Source: Clostridia bacterium | GTDB taxonomy: Bacteria > Bacillota > Clostridia > Oscillospirales > Acutalibacteraceae | Length of the DNA: 42,810 nucleotides | Assembly: GCA_029098305.1 (NCBI GenBank) | Contig: JAQXOB010000013.1 | Span: forward strand, 1-42,810 | Direction of reading: 5' to 3' | Part shown: positions 8,392 through 16,495 of the stretch, in pieces | Layout: each line of letters starts with the position of its first letter | How positions within the stretch are numbered: the stretch's first letter is position 1 | Position numbers and translations under genes: made by a program | Notes under the pieces: model-generated | The model's input: only the letters and a program-made list of their open reading frames with translations | What the model was told of the DNA's origin: nothing | Database searches by the model: none

Positions 8392-9762
8392 ATGAGGAAG
8401 TTAACTAAAAAATGGCAAATCTTTTTATACGCTATTTCCGGACTGGGAATAAATATGCTCAACCTGATGATGGGATCTTACCTATGCAGTGCTTTGCTGG
8501 TGGGTGGATTTGGCGAAAACGCTATTCCATTTCAAACATATCTGCAAAAAGATCTTATCGTGCCTGCTGTATGGGCAACATTTGTGGTGATTGCAAAAAT
8601 AATTGACGGTGTGATTGATATCCCTATGGCATCATTTACCGATGGCTTACGCACAAAATGGGGCAGGCGCCGTCCGTCTATACTAATCGGATTGATTCCA
8701 CTTATTTCATCATATTTGCTATTTCTCGTGGTGCCGGATCATAGCGGAGTAACTATGCTCAACACAGCCTATTATGGCATAATGCTATGCATCTTCTATT
8801 CTTTCTACACTCTCACCATGGTTACCTATTATGCCACATTTACCGAGATAGTAGACAACGAGAGAGACAGAGCCTTGCTGGCTAATGTAAAGTCTGTGTG
8901 CGATATCGTATATTTCATATTAGGCTATGTGGTTGTAGCAGGATTGCTAAAAGGCCTTAATATCAGAGTAGTAGCTCTGATTGTGCTTCCTCTTGCGCTT
9001 ACAATGCTCATCCCTATGTTTATGATAAAAGAAGATTCAAACAAATCCGGTAGCATAGTTGCCTCAGAGAGAGTAGGACTTGTAAAATCACTTAAACATA
9101 CATTCAAAAACACCGCTTTTATAAAGTGGATGGTAGTATATTCATTTATGACATTTGGTGTACAGCTCTTTTTGGGCGGTATCAACGAGTATTTTTCATT
9201 TGTTGGCATGAATATGATGTTTGTTATGATGGCATCTTTTGCGCCGGTTCCTTTTACACTTATTTTGTATAACCATATCCTACATAAGTATGGCTTCGGT
9301 GTAGCTTTCAGATACACACTTATCATATATACTTTGGGTATGACGAGCTTGTTTGGTATCTCATTTTTAGCAGATGGCACATTAAAAATGGTGCTTTCTA
9401 TTGTAGGCGGTGTTATCAGCTCGTTTGCTATAGGCTCACTATTTGCTGTGGCTTATTCTATACCATCACAGCTGGCTGCCGAAGAACAAGAGAAAACAGG
9501 CGTTTCTAACTCTGCTATGTATTTTGCTGTGCAAGGACTATTTTCCGGAGTAGCCACAGGTATTGGTACAGGTGCTGTGCTAACAGCCCTTAAGGGTAGC
9601 GAAGACAGCCATTCATCTGCTATCTTCCTCCTTACTTTGATTTCTGCTGCAGGCACATTTGTAGCATTCCTGGTGTCTTACATCCTTCCAAAAACTCTTA
9701 CAACAATAGGCGTTAAAGAAGAAAAAACATCTGAAAAAGAAAAAGCAAGTATAAAAAAATAA
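8392..9762 (+). CDS. GPH-family (MelB-like) MFS cation symporter
   Basis: This roughly 456-residue protein has about 12 hydrophobic segments. The loop between helices 2 and 3 reads IDGVIDIPMASFTDGLRT followed by KWGRRRPSI, which is the signature of the glycoside-pentoside-hexuronide:cation symporter family. The ATG at 8392 follows GTGGAG; an in-frame TTG upstream lies inside the DegV gene and is less likely. Family members normally move sugars, but eukaryotic MFSD2A, a distant relative, carries lysophosphatidylcholine. Being placed between FakB-like and FakA-like genes favours a lipid, lysolipid or head-group substrate. This is inference. Confidence 0.87.
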   Translation: MRKLTKKWQIFLYAISGLGINMLNLMMGSYLCSALLVGGFGENAIPFQTYLQKDLIVPAVWATFVVIAKIIDGVIDIPMASFTDGLRTKWGRRRPSILIGLIPLISSYLLFLVVPDHSGVTMLNTAYYGIMLCIFYSFYTLTMVTYYATFTEIVDNERDRALLANVKSVCDIVYFILGYVVVAGLLKGLNIRVVALIVLPLALTMLIPMFMIKEDSNKSGSIVASERVGLVKSLKHTFKNTAFIKWMVVYSFMTFGVQLFLGGINEYFSFVGMNMMFVMMASFAPVPFTLILYNHILHKYGFGVAFRYTLIIYTLGMTSLFGISFLADGTLKMVLSIVGGVISSFAIGSLFAVAYSIPSQLAAEEQEKTGVSNSAMYFAVQGLFSGVATGIGTGAVLTALKGSEDSHSSAIFLLTLISAAGTFVAFLVSYILPKTLTTIGVKEEKTSEKEKASIKK

Positions 9763-9786
9763 TAATAGAATCCGAGGCGGATTTTT

Positions 9787-11433
9787 ATGAACACTAAAAG
9801 AATTAACGGACTTGAGCTGGAGCGTATGCTGCGCAACGGCTTGGCAAATTTACGCAGTCTTGAAGACGAAGTAAACAAACTGAATGTTTTTCCAGTGGCT
9901 GATGGCGACACAGGCACCAATATGGTGCTTACTCTCGAAAACGGCATCAGGTTTGCACAAAGCAGACCTGAGGTGGGAGCTTATCTTAAAATGTTGAGTG
10001 AAGGTATGCTACTGGGAGCAAGAGGAAATTCCGGAGTAATATTGTCACAGCTTTTTAAGGGAATTTTTCTGGAACTACAAAAAACCGGTATAGTAAACCC
10101 AGCAGAAATGCGTAATGCATTTATAAGAGGCTATATCACAGCATATTCATCTGTGATAAAACCAGCCGAGGGCACTATCCTCACAGTAGCTCGTGAAGGC
10201 ATAGAACACATAAAAAGCCAAGTAGGCAGAAGCACCACTATGGAAACCTTGCTCTCTATGTATGTGGCAGAAATGCGAAAATCTCTCTCATTTACTCCTG
10301 ATATACTTCCTATATTAAAAGAATCAGGCGTGGTGGATAGCGGTGCATATGGCTATATACTGATTGTGGAAGGTATGCTAAAATATCTCTACGGCGACAT
10401 AATAAAGGATAACCCAGGCTCTATACAGCCTATGATAAACCGTGAACACCCTAATGCTGTGATTTTTAACGAAAACAGCCTTTTTGAAGATGGCTATTGC
10501 ATGGAATTTATTCTGCAATTAATGAACAATCCTAACTATAATCGCAATTTTAGACTAAACAGCTTTATAGACGACTTAAAGCTGTTTGGCGATTCGCTGG
10601 TGGTCGTGCAAGACCAAAAACGAGTAAAAGTGCATATTCATACCATGAGACCTGCAAAGGTGATTTCACTTAGTCAGGAATACGGCGAGTTTGCCTCCTT
10701 TAAAATGGAAAATATGCAGGTTCAGCACAATCGTGTGCTAAAGGAAAAGGAAGAAAACATACAGAAAAAGCCTTTGTCTGTCATCTCTGTGGTGAACGGA
10801 AAAGGAATGAGAGATCTTTTCTTGGAGCTTGGCTGTGACAACATAATTGAATGTGAAGACACTATGAACACTTCTTCGCAAGAGTTTATAGATGCATTTA
10901 AGCGTACAAATGCCGAACATCTGGTGGTAATGCCAAACAACAAAAATGTTTTTTTATCAGCACAGCAGGCAATACAGCTATATAAAGGTTCAAATATCCA
11001 CATCCTACCCACCAAAAGTGTAGCTCAGGCATATTGTGCCCTTGCTATGGATATTCCTGATAGTAAAGATGTGTCATATCGCCTTTCGCAGATGAAGCTG
11101 GGTATGGATGGTGTGGCAACGCTGTTTCAGACCACAGCCTCCAAAGACTTCTCTTTTGCAGGTCCATCGTGCAAGGCAGGCGACCAGATAGCTTTACTCG
11201 AAAACAACATTGTGGCAGTAAGCCATAATGCCATAGATAGTATCATAATCGGCATTAGCAAAATAGCCGACATTGAAGATAAAGAAAACTGCATTATATT
11301 CAAAGGCTATGATGTTACAGATGATGAAGTATATGAGCTTGAAGAAAAGCTATCGCAAAGCTTTCCGGAACTAGAAGTCACTTTCCTTAACGGAGGCCAA
11401 AAAATTCATCATTTTATAATAGGAGTCTTTTGA
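9787..11433 (+). CDS. fakA: FakA/YloV-like fatty acid kinase (DhaL-type ATPase domain)
   Basis: This 548-residue protein is full length for FakA. The N-terminal DhaL-like domain shows NVFPVADGDTGTNM, which binds ATP and Mg, then GARGNSGVILSQLF and PAEGTILTVAREG. The middle domain has VVDSGAYGYILIVEGM, and ENMQVQHNRV leads into the C-terminal domain (PNNKNVFLSAQQA, PTKSVAQAY). FakA phosphorylates fatty acid held by FakB; the acyl-phosphate can feed PlsX/PlsY or related acyltransferases. Finding it in the same operon as a FakB-like gene and two acyltransferases is the strongest pointer that this operon handles fatty acids. A second genomic copy may exist, so this one may be specialised. Confidence 0.9.
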   Translation: MNTKRINGLELERMLRNGLANLRSLEDEVNKLNVFPVADGDTGTNMVLTLENGIRFAQSRPEVGAYLKMLSEGMLLGARGNSGVILSQLFKGIFLELQKTGIVNPAEMRNAFIRGYITAYSSVIKPAEGTILTVAREGIEHIKSQVGRSTTMETLLSMYVAEMRKSLSFTPDILPILKESGVVDSGAYGYILIVEGMLKYLYGDIIKDNPGSIQPMINREHPNAVIFNENSLFEDGYCMEFILQLMNNPNYNRNFRLNSFIDDLKLFGDSLVVVQDQKRVKVHIHTMRPAKVISLSQEYGEFASFKMENMQVQHNRVLKEKEENIQKKPLSVISVVNGKGMRDLFLELGCDNIIECEDTMNTSSQEFIDAFKRTNAEHLVVMPNNKNVFLSAQQAIQLYKGSNIHILPTKSVAQAYCALAMDIPDSKDVSYRLSQMKLGMDGVATLFQTTASKDFSFAGPSCKAGDQIALLENNIVAVSHNAIDSIIIGISKIADIEDKENCIIFKGYDVTDDEVYELEEKLSQSFPELEVTFLNGGQKIHHFIIGVF

Positions 11434-11443
11434 GGAGCGTTAT

Positions 11444-12385
11444 ATGGGTATTGATTTTTGGATAAGACTTATAGTAATTGTGGTGATAGTGGCCGGCGTT
11501 TTGCCCACGATTGTGATTTCTGCAGGAATTTACATCGCTCTGCTTGTGAGAACAAGCAAGAAAAAATGGGGACGTGAATGTAGTCTTCCGGAGGATGAAG
11601 AATATCATCATATGTATGATCTCGGATTAGAATGGGGCAAAAAGTATGAAAGCTACATTGAGGATGTAGAAATTATAAGCGATGGTTTTCGCCTTGTAGG
11701 GCAATACTTCGATTTTGGCAGTGATAAGGCTGTTATTATTATTGCTGGCCGTATGGAATCCTGCTTGTATTCATATTATTTTGCTGAACCATACAGAGTA
11801 TCAGGCTACAATGTGCTTGTAATAGACAATCGCTCACATGGTCTGTCTGACGGTACATTCTGTTCACTGGGATTTAAAGAATATCGTGATATCATAGAGT
11901 GGAGCAAGTTTTTGAATAAAGAAAAAGGCAATGTCAGTGTCATATTACACGGCATTTGCATAGGTGCATCAGTAGCACTTTTTGCTATAACAAACAAAGA
12001 ATGTCCTAGCGTGATAAATGGCATGGTGGCAGATGGTATGTATACCACCTTTTGCGAATCTTTCAAAAATCATTTGATAGAACAGCATCGCCCACAATTT
12101 CCTTTCACGCTGATGGTCATGGCACTTACAAGGATTTTTTCTGGTGCAAATGCGATGACAGATGGCCCGATAAAAAGAATTTCTAAGCTCAAAAAACCTA
12201 TTCTCTTTATCCACAGCAAAGAGGATATCTACTCTCTTCCCGAAAAAGCACAGGAGCTATATGATATGTGTCAAAGCGAAAAAGAGATATCGTGGTTTGA
12301 TAAGGGAGCTCACTCAAGAGTGAGGATAAACAATCCCGACAGCTACGACAAAGCTGTCATAAGCTTTTTAGAAAAATATTTTTAA
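11444..12385 (+). CDS. Membrane-anchored alpha/beta hydrolase 2 with a Cys nucleophile
   Basis: This 313-residue protein has a hydrophobic N-terminal helix (about residues 5-30) and an alpha/beta hydrolase core. The nucleophile elbow reads GICIG instead of GxSxG, so residue 172 is Cys (codon TGC) at the same place as Ser171 in hydrolase 1. The acid (HSKEDIYSLP) and His (KGAHSRVR) remain. Thiol nucleophiles are known in dienelactone hydrolase and in acyl-transferring thioesterase-like enzymes, so acyl transfer is possible. It starts 10 nt after fakA with GAGGAG as ribosome-binding site and ends the tightly packed part of the operon. Confidence 0.82.
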   Translation: MGIDFWIRLIVIVVIVAGVLPTIVISAGIYIALLVRTSKKKWGRECSLPEDEEYHHMYDLGLEWGKKYESYIEDVEIISDGFRLVGQYFDFGSDKAVIIIAGRMESCLYSYYFAEPYRVSGYNVLVIDNRSHGLSDGTFCSLGFKEYRDIIEWSKFLNKEKGNVSVILHGICIGASVALFAITNKECPSVINGMVADGMYTTFCESFKNHLIEQHRPQFPFTLMVMALTRIFSGANAMTDGPIKRISKLKKPILFIHSKEDIYSLPEKAQELYDMCQSEKEISWFDKGAHSRVRINNPDSYDKAVISFLEKYF

Positions 12386-12415
12386 TTAAAGATTTAAAAA
12401 ATTTACAATCTATGA

Positions 12416-12421
12416 TATAAT
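12416..12421 (+). promoter_or_regulatory. Possible extended -10 promoter for the zinc-ribbon genes
   Basis: A perfect TATAAT preceded by TGA lies about 60 nt before the first zinc-ribbon gene, in an AT-rich 96-nt gap. No good -35 box is seen at 17 bp, as is common with extended -10 promoters. It would make the zinc-ribbon pair a separate unit. Confidence 0.4.
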
Positions 12422-12481
12422 TAACATATAAATTGTGTATCTATTAATACATAATAAATAATTTTTTAAAGGAGAGTTTTT

Positions 12482-13066
12482 ATGTTTTGCGATAATTGCG
12501 GTAAACAATTTGACCACACACTCACTAACGTTTGTCCACACTGCGGAAATGTGATGGATGTCCAAGCTTTTTCTCAGCCTGCTGATTCTGATACTCATAA
12601 CTCCTATGTAGATCAGCCTCAGCAAGAATACAACCGGCCTGTGCAAAATAGTTATACACAACAACAGCCTATGGATGCATTTAACCATCCATTGCAAAAT
12701 AGCTATCCTCAGCAACAGCCTATTCCCAATTACAATGATCATTCACAATACAATCAGCCATTTGATGCAGAGTCAGATAACTCCGGCACCGTGCTTGCAA
12801 TGGGTATTGTAGGTCTTATTCTTGCTTTTATACCGTTTCTCAACTTTTTGGGAATTATTTTTTCAGCTATAGGTCTTGGCAAATCTAAAACTTATCTCAG
12901 GCTTCACAGCGGAATTCACAATGGCAAGTCAAAAACAGGTAAAATTCTTTCTATCATAGGTCTTGTTTTATCTATAATTCTAACTGTTTTTATTTCATTG
13001 CTTATTATAAAGGCAGCAATGGTAGAAATGAATGATAATTATAGCTACTACAATTACTATTATTAA
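12482..13066 (+). CDS. Zinc-ribbon membrane protein 1 with Gln/Asn-rich linker
   Basis: This 194-residue protein has an N-terminal zinc ribbon (CDNC at residues 3-6, CPHC about 20 residues later), a linker of some 70 residues rich in Gln, Asn, Pro and Tyr with imperfect repeats such as QNSYPQQQP, and two hydrophobic helices in a DUF4190-like arrangement (FLGIIFSAIGLGKSK between them). The C-terminal tail is Tyr- and Asn-rich. Such proteins are common in Clostridia but have no assigned function. GGAGAG precedes the ATG. It is a paralogue of the next gene. Confidence 0.8.
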   Translation: MFCDNCGKQFDHTLTNVCPHCGNVMDVQAFSQPADSDTHNSYVDQPQQEYNRPVQNSYTQQQPMDAFNHPLQNSYPQQQPIPNYNDHSQYNQPFDAESDNSGTVLAMGIVGLILAFIPFLNFLGIIFSAIGLGKSKTYLRLHSGIHNGKSKTGKILSIIGLVLSIILTVFISLLIIKAAMVEMNDNYSYYNYYY

Positions 13067-13099
13067 TTAAACCTACTTTTTAAATAAGGAGATGATCTT

Positions 13100-13537
13100 A
13101 TGTATTGCAACAGATGTGGAACTCAATTTGACCATACCTACACTAATGTTTGCCCAAGCTGTGGAAATGTGATGGATACTACAAATTATAACCAACCGGA
13201 CATTGCTTCCGAACAAAGCTACAACCCACAGCAACCTATACAAAACACTTCGCCCGACACATCTACCACTGTGCTTGTGTGGAGTATAATTGGTCTTGCA
13301 TTTGCAATTTATCCTTATGTGTCATTTTTGGGAATCATCTTTTCATGCATAGCCCGAAAGAAGCTTAAAGAATATCTGGAATCTCACAATAACATTTACA
13401 CCGGCAAAATAAGAACGAGCAATATACTCTCTACAATCGGACTAATAGCTAGTATTGTTTTTTCTGTAATTTATCTGATTATATTTATTGCTATTTGTGC
13501 AGGCTTCACACTTGGAATCACAAGTTTCTATTATTGA
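13100..13537 (+). CDS. Zinc-ribbon membrane protein 2 (paralogue)
   Basis: This 145-residue paralogue has the same zinc ribbon (CNRC, CPSC, ending CGNVMD in both proteins) and the same two-helix domain (FLGIIFSCIARKK). Its linker is shorter, keeping only one PQQPIQN unit. The 33-nt gap and AAGGAGATGA ribbon-binding signal (a strong Shine-Dalgarno) show co-transcription with the first copy. The pair probably arose by tandem duplication followed by expansion or loss of linker repeats. Function is unknown; a membrane-bound sensor or scaffold role would be a guess. Confidence 0.8.
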   Translation: MYCNRCGTQFDHTYTNVCPSCGNVMDTTNYNQPDIASEQSYNPQQPIQNTSPDTSTTVLVWSIIGLAFAIYPYVSFLGIIFSCIARKKLKEYLESHNNIYTGKIRTSNILSTIGLIASIVFSVIYLIIFIAICAGFTLGITSFYY

Positions 13538-13557
13538 TTTACACTAAAATAATAAAA

Positions 13558-13690
13558 AGCAAAGAATAAATACACCATCAGGAGAGAATAATTTCTTTGC
13601 TATTAAGAAAGGATTTGTTATTATGAAACTTCTTAATAGTAAAAAACGCACTACGAAAAGAGTGATTCTCAGCCTGATGGTGTTTTTTTT
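13558..13690 (+). promoter_or_regulatory. Overlapping inverted repeats around the start of hydrolase 3
   Basis: Three perfect pairings overlap here. Helix A pairs AGCAAAGAA (13558-13566) with TTCTTTGCT (13593-13601). Helix B pairs 13596-13609 with 13630-13643 (14 bp with one G-U) and puts the ribosome-binding site and ATG of the next gene in a 20-nt loop. Helix C pairs ACACCATCAGG (13572-13582) with CCTGATGGTGT (13673-13683), which is followed by a run of T. A and B share two bases, so they are mutually exclusive. This may be a translational or attenuation switch; no known riboswitch class is recognised. Confidence 0.4.
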
Positions 13691-14693
13691 AGTTTTTTTA
13701 ATTTGTAATTTTGCCTTTTCTGCGGTTTTCTTTAAGGTAGCGTTTGGTAGATATGATTATGATGGAATTAGCATAGAGTTAAGCTACGACAGCACACTAT
13801 CAGCATATCCCAGAGAGCCTATCGAATTTTACTCCGGCAAAAACAAGCTTTGCGGATATCTCTACGGCGAAAAAAACAGCGTAGGCTTAGTGCTTATAGC
13901 AGGCGGTATGAGAAGCACAGCAGATAGTCATCTGCCGGAGATAATGCATTTTGTGGACAATGGATTTTGCGTGCTTGCATATGACGGCACCGGCATGAAT
14001 AACAGCGAAGGCAAAGGTATGGTTGGTTTGTCACAACCCAAGAGAGATATTTTATCTGCCATTGAATATATCGAGTGTCAACCTTCGCTCAAAAATCTAC
14101 CGATATTAATATATGGTCACAGTGCAGGCGGATATGGAGCTATCACAGCCACCGAGCATAAAAACGTTACTGCGGTAGTAAGCATTGGCGGATTTGAATC
14201 GCCGATAGATATGATGATGTGCAAAGCAAATCAATATGCAGGTATTTTTGCAAAAATGGGATATCCTTTTTTGCTAGTTCAAAACAGCATTACCTTTGGT
14301 AAAGATGCAAATGTAAGTGCAACAGATATTATAAACTCTACAAGCACACCGGCTCTTATAATAAATGGTGCTTATGATGCCATTGTGCCTTTTGAGTGTA
14401 GCCTAGCTTCACATAGTGACGAGATTATCAATCCAAATGTGACGTGTGTTACGCTCGACAATGAATATCGCAGTGAACATTCATCAATGTGGCTATCTGA
14501 AGAAGCAGTTATATATCGCAATAATCTACAATCACAAATTCAATCTCTATCAGAAAGCTACAAAGGCGATATACCGCAGGATGCTCTGGAGAGTTTTAAA
14601 CAAAGCGTTAATTATACAAAAGCCAACACTCTCGATTATGATTTTATGGCAATGATAACTGCTTTCTATCTTCGTGCTATCGAGAATAAATAA
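13623..14693 (+). CDS. Membrane-anchored alpha/beta hydrolase 3
   Basis: This 356-residue protein starts with a Lys/Arg-rich stretch and a strong hydrophobic helix (about residues 14-38), a membrane anchor or uncleaved signal. The hydrolase core has GHSAGGYGAI with nucleophile Ser167, the acid in NGAYDAIVP and the His in YRSEHSSM, so the triad is complete. It is the third hydrolase of the island but does not closely resemble the first two. AAAGGA precedes the ATG. The start codon lies inside a predicted RNA hairpin, which suggests separate control. Confidence 0.83.
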   Translation: MKLLNSKKRTTKRVILSLMVFFLVFLICNFAFSAVFFKVAFGRYDYDGISIELSYDSTLSAYPREPIEFYSGKNKLCGYLYGEKNSVGLVLIAGGMRSTADSHLPEIMHFVDNGFCVLAYDGTGMNNSEGKGMVGLSQPKRDILSAIEYIECQPSLKNLPILIYGHSAGGYGAITATEHKNVTAVVSIGGFESPIDMMMCKANQYAGIFAKMGYPFLLVQNSITFGKDANVSATDIINSTSTPALIINGAYDAIVPFECSLASHSDEIINPNVTCVTLDNEYRSEHSSMWLSEEAVIYRNNLQSQIQSLSESYKGDIPQDALESFKQSVNYTKANTLDYDFMAMITAFYLRAIENK

Positions 14694-14772
14694 AGACTTT
14701 TGGATAATTGATTTTACATTTTCGGGCATAGCCTTAATAATTAGTGTGCTGTTGACCTGTCAGCCACTCATC

Positions 14773-14793
14773 GTTTACTAGTTACTAGTAAAC
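14773..14793. repeat. 9-bp perfect inverted repeat
   Basis: GTTTACTAG and CTAGTAAAC are separated by 3 nt. No T-run follows, so it is a poor intrinsic terminator. It may be a protein-binding palindrome or part of the 3' processing of the upstream transcript. Confidence 0.4.
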
Positions 14794-14808
14794 CCATCTT
14801 TGAATTTC

Positions 14809-14946
14809 CTTGGCTCCCTCTAACGTGGGAGCCTGTTGAACGAAGCGAAACTGAGGGAGAGAAAAACTGATTTTTTGCAGAATATCTAGCTTTTCTCTCC
14901 CTCCGTCAAAACTTCCTCAGCCTCCCTTGTGTAAAGGGAGATAGAC
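14809..14946. repeat. R1 dispersed palindromic repeat, copy 1
   Basis: A GGCTCCCTC...GGGAGCC hairpin with one mismatch is followed by GAGGGAGAGAAAA, then TTTTCTCTCCCTCCGTCAAAACTTC in two blocks, and CCTCCCTTGTGTAAAGGGAG. The same ordered blocks recur at 31079, 31271 and 37180. No ORF is carried. This is a short, structured intergenic repeat, possibly a non-autonomous mobile element. Confidence 0.75.
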
Positions 14947-14985
14947 AGATTTTAATTTTTCTGTTTATCGGTTAATCCTTTTAAA

Positions 14986-15008
14986 CCCTGCCGCTATGGC
15001 GGGGTTTT
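14986..15008. terminator. Intrinsic terminator, probably bidirectional
   Basis: CCCTGCC and GGCGGGG pair (one G-U) around a 5-nt loop and are followed by TTTT on the plus strand. On the minus strand the hairpin is followed by TTTAAAA. It lies between the convergent lipid island and the ribosomal array. Confidence 0.7.
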
Positions 15009-15022
15009 CGTATACAATAATT

Positions 15023-15058
15023 AAGCGGTCATCCGAAATTCGGATAACCGCTTTTTTA
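15023..15058. terminator. Terminator at the end of the ribosomal array and opposing genes
   Basis: A long stem (AAGCGGT/ACCGCTT, one mismatch, then ATCCGA/TCGGAT) with a 3-nt loop is followed by a run of T on the plus strand. It sits 28 nt past the rplQ stop codon; the minus-strand U-tract is weaker (TTAATTA), so it probably works in both directions. Confidence 0.75.
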
Positions 15059-15085
15059 TATAACTACTATTACAAGTAATTAAGA

Positions 15086-15427
15086 TTAGATCAACTCGAT
15101 AACAGCCATCTCAGCTGCGTCTCCTCTACGAGGGCCGAGCTTTGTGATTCTTGTGTAACCGCCGTTAACATCCTTATATTTAGGTGCAATCTCCTTAAAG
15201 AGCTTGTAAACTACGTCTTCTTGTGTGATGAAAGACATAGCAAGACGCTTGTTGTGAAGATTTTCCTCTTTAGCTAAAGTGATGAGCTTCTCTGCGAGAA
15301 TTCTTACTTCTTTAGCACGTGTAACTGTAGTTTCAATCCTTCCCTTATCAAGGAAAAATGTAACAAGACCTCTGAGCATTGCGTTTCTGTGATCTGTAGC
15401 TCTGCCCAGCTTACGTGTACCTGCCAT
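15086..15427 (-). CDS. rplQ: 50S ribosomal protein L17
   Basis: This 113-residue protein is L17, recognised by [20 protein letters not shown] at its N-terminus and [20 protein letters not shown] near its C-terminus. L17 sits near the exit tunnel of the large subunit. It is the last gene of the 32-gene ribosomal array, 42 nt after rpoA, and is followed by two terminator hairpins. Length is normal for the short Firmicute form. Confidence 0.99.
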   Translation of the reverse strand: MAGTRKLGRATDHRNAMLRGLVTFFLDKGRIETTVTRAKEVRILAEKLITLAKEENLHNKRLAMSFITQEDVVYKLFKEIAPKYKDVNGGYTRITKLGPRRGDAAEMAVIELI

Positions 15428-15469
15428 TTTATATTCACTCCTTTGTTTCGTAATGAATCATACTATATA

Positions 15470-16423
15470 TTATTCGTCTTCTTTGCGAAGGCTAAATCCG
15501 AGGGAGTCGATTTTCTGGATAACCTCTTCAAGAGATTTTCTTCCGAGGTTTCTCACCTTCATCATCTCATCCTCAGTCTTCTTAATCAAATCATCAACGG
15601 TATTGATACCGGCACGCTTGAGGCAATTAAATGAACGAACAGACAAATCGAGTTCTTCGATAGTCATTTCGAGCACCTTTTCCTTGCCCTTGTCGTCTTT
15701 CTCAACCATCATATCAGGAATAACAACGCCCTCTGTGAGATCCATAAATAAATTGAGATGCTCTGTGAGAACCTTGGCTGCAAGAGAAACAGCTTCTCCT
15801 GCCTCCAATACACCGTTAGTCCAAACTTCCAGTGTGAGCTTGTCATAGTCAGTAATCTGACCAACACGGGTATTGTTTACCGTATAATTCACCTTCATAA
15901 CAGGTGTGTAAATAGAGTCTATTGGCAAAAGACCAATAATGTTGTTTTCCATAAGGAGCTTGTTTTTCTCGCCGGAAACATAGCCTCTGCCCTTATCGAG
16001 AACGATCTCCATATGGAGCTCTGCGTTCCCGTCTAGGGTGGCGATGTGAAGCTCAGGATTGAGGATTTCAACATCACTGTCACATTCTATAGATTCTGCT
16101 GTAACCACACATGGGCCAACAGCGTTAATCTCAACGTGCTTTTGTCCTTCACAGTACAGCTTTGCTGTGAGACCCTTCATGTTTAGGACTATTTGCGTTA
16201 CATCTTCCTTCACACCGGGAATTGTGGAGAACTCGTGTAATACACCATCAATTTTTATTGATGTTACTGCCACACCCTCAAGTGAAGAAAGCAGTACTCT
16301 GCGTAAGCTGTTACCTAAAGTATTACCAAAACCTCTCTCGAGAGGCTCTACAACAAACTTACCATATCTGCCGTCATCAGACAATTCGGCAGTTTCAATG
16401 CTTGGCTTTTCTATTTCAATCAT
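15470..16423 (-). CDS. rpoA: RNA polymerase alpha subunit
   Basis: This 317-residue protein has the N-terminal dimerisation domain ([15 protein letters not shown] near residue 35) that nucleates polymerase assembly, a linker after about residue 235, and the C-terminal helix-hairpin-helix domain ([31 protein letters not shown]) that contacts UP elements and activators. Length is typical. GGAGGTAAAC precedes the ATG. The 72-nt gap to rpsD is one of the longer ones in the array and holds only weak hairpins. Confidence 0.99.
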   Translation of the reverse strand: MIEIEKPSIETAELSDDGRYGKFVVEPLERGFGNTLGNSLRRVLLSSLEGVAVTSIKIDGVLHEFSTIPGVKEDVTQIVLNMKGLTAKLYCEGQKHVEINAVGPCVVTAESIECDSDVEILNPELHIATLDGNAELHMEIVLDKGRGYVSGEKNKLLMENNIIGLLPIDSIYTPVMKVNYTVNNTRVGQITDYDKLTLEVWTNGVLEAGEAVSLAAKVLTEHLNLFMDLTEGVVIPDMMVEKDDKGKEKVLEMTIEELDLSVRSFNCLKRAGINTVDDLIKKTEDEMMKVRNLGRKSLEEVIQKIDSLGFSLRKEDE

Positions 16424-16495
16424 TCGTTTACCTCCTAAACATTAGCGTTTTTTCGCTTATATTTTGTAATCTGCTTATATTATGCTATAAGTGGA

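Noticed and set aside
405-11433. Nonribosomal peptide or polyketide cluster
   Set aside because: There are ligase, carrier and PPTase domains but no condensation, ketosynthase or thioesterase modules. The acyltransferases and FakA/FakB genes point to lipids instead.
12410-12742. 110-codon minus-strand frame opposite the first zinc-ribbon gene
   Set aside because: The plus-strand zinc ribbon with paired Cys motifs and a strong ribosome-binding site is clearly the real gene.
15453-16445. Long plus-strand frames opposite rpoA and rplQ
   Set aside because: The minus-strand proteins are unmistakable; the opposite frames are by-products of codon bias.
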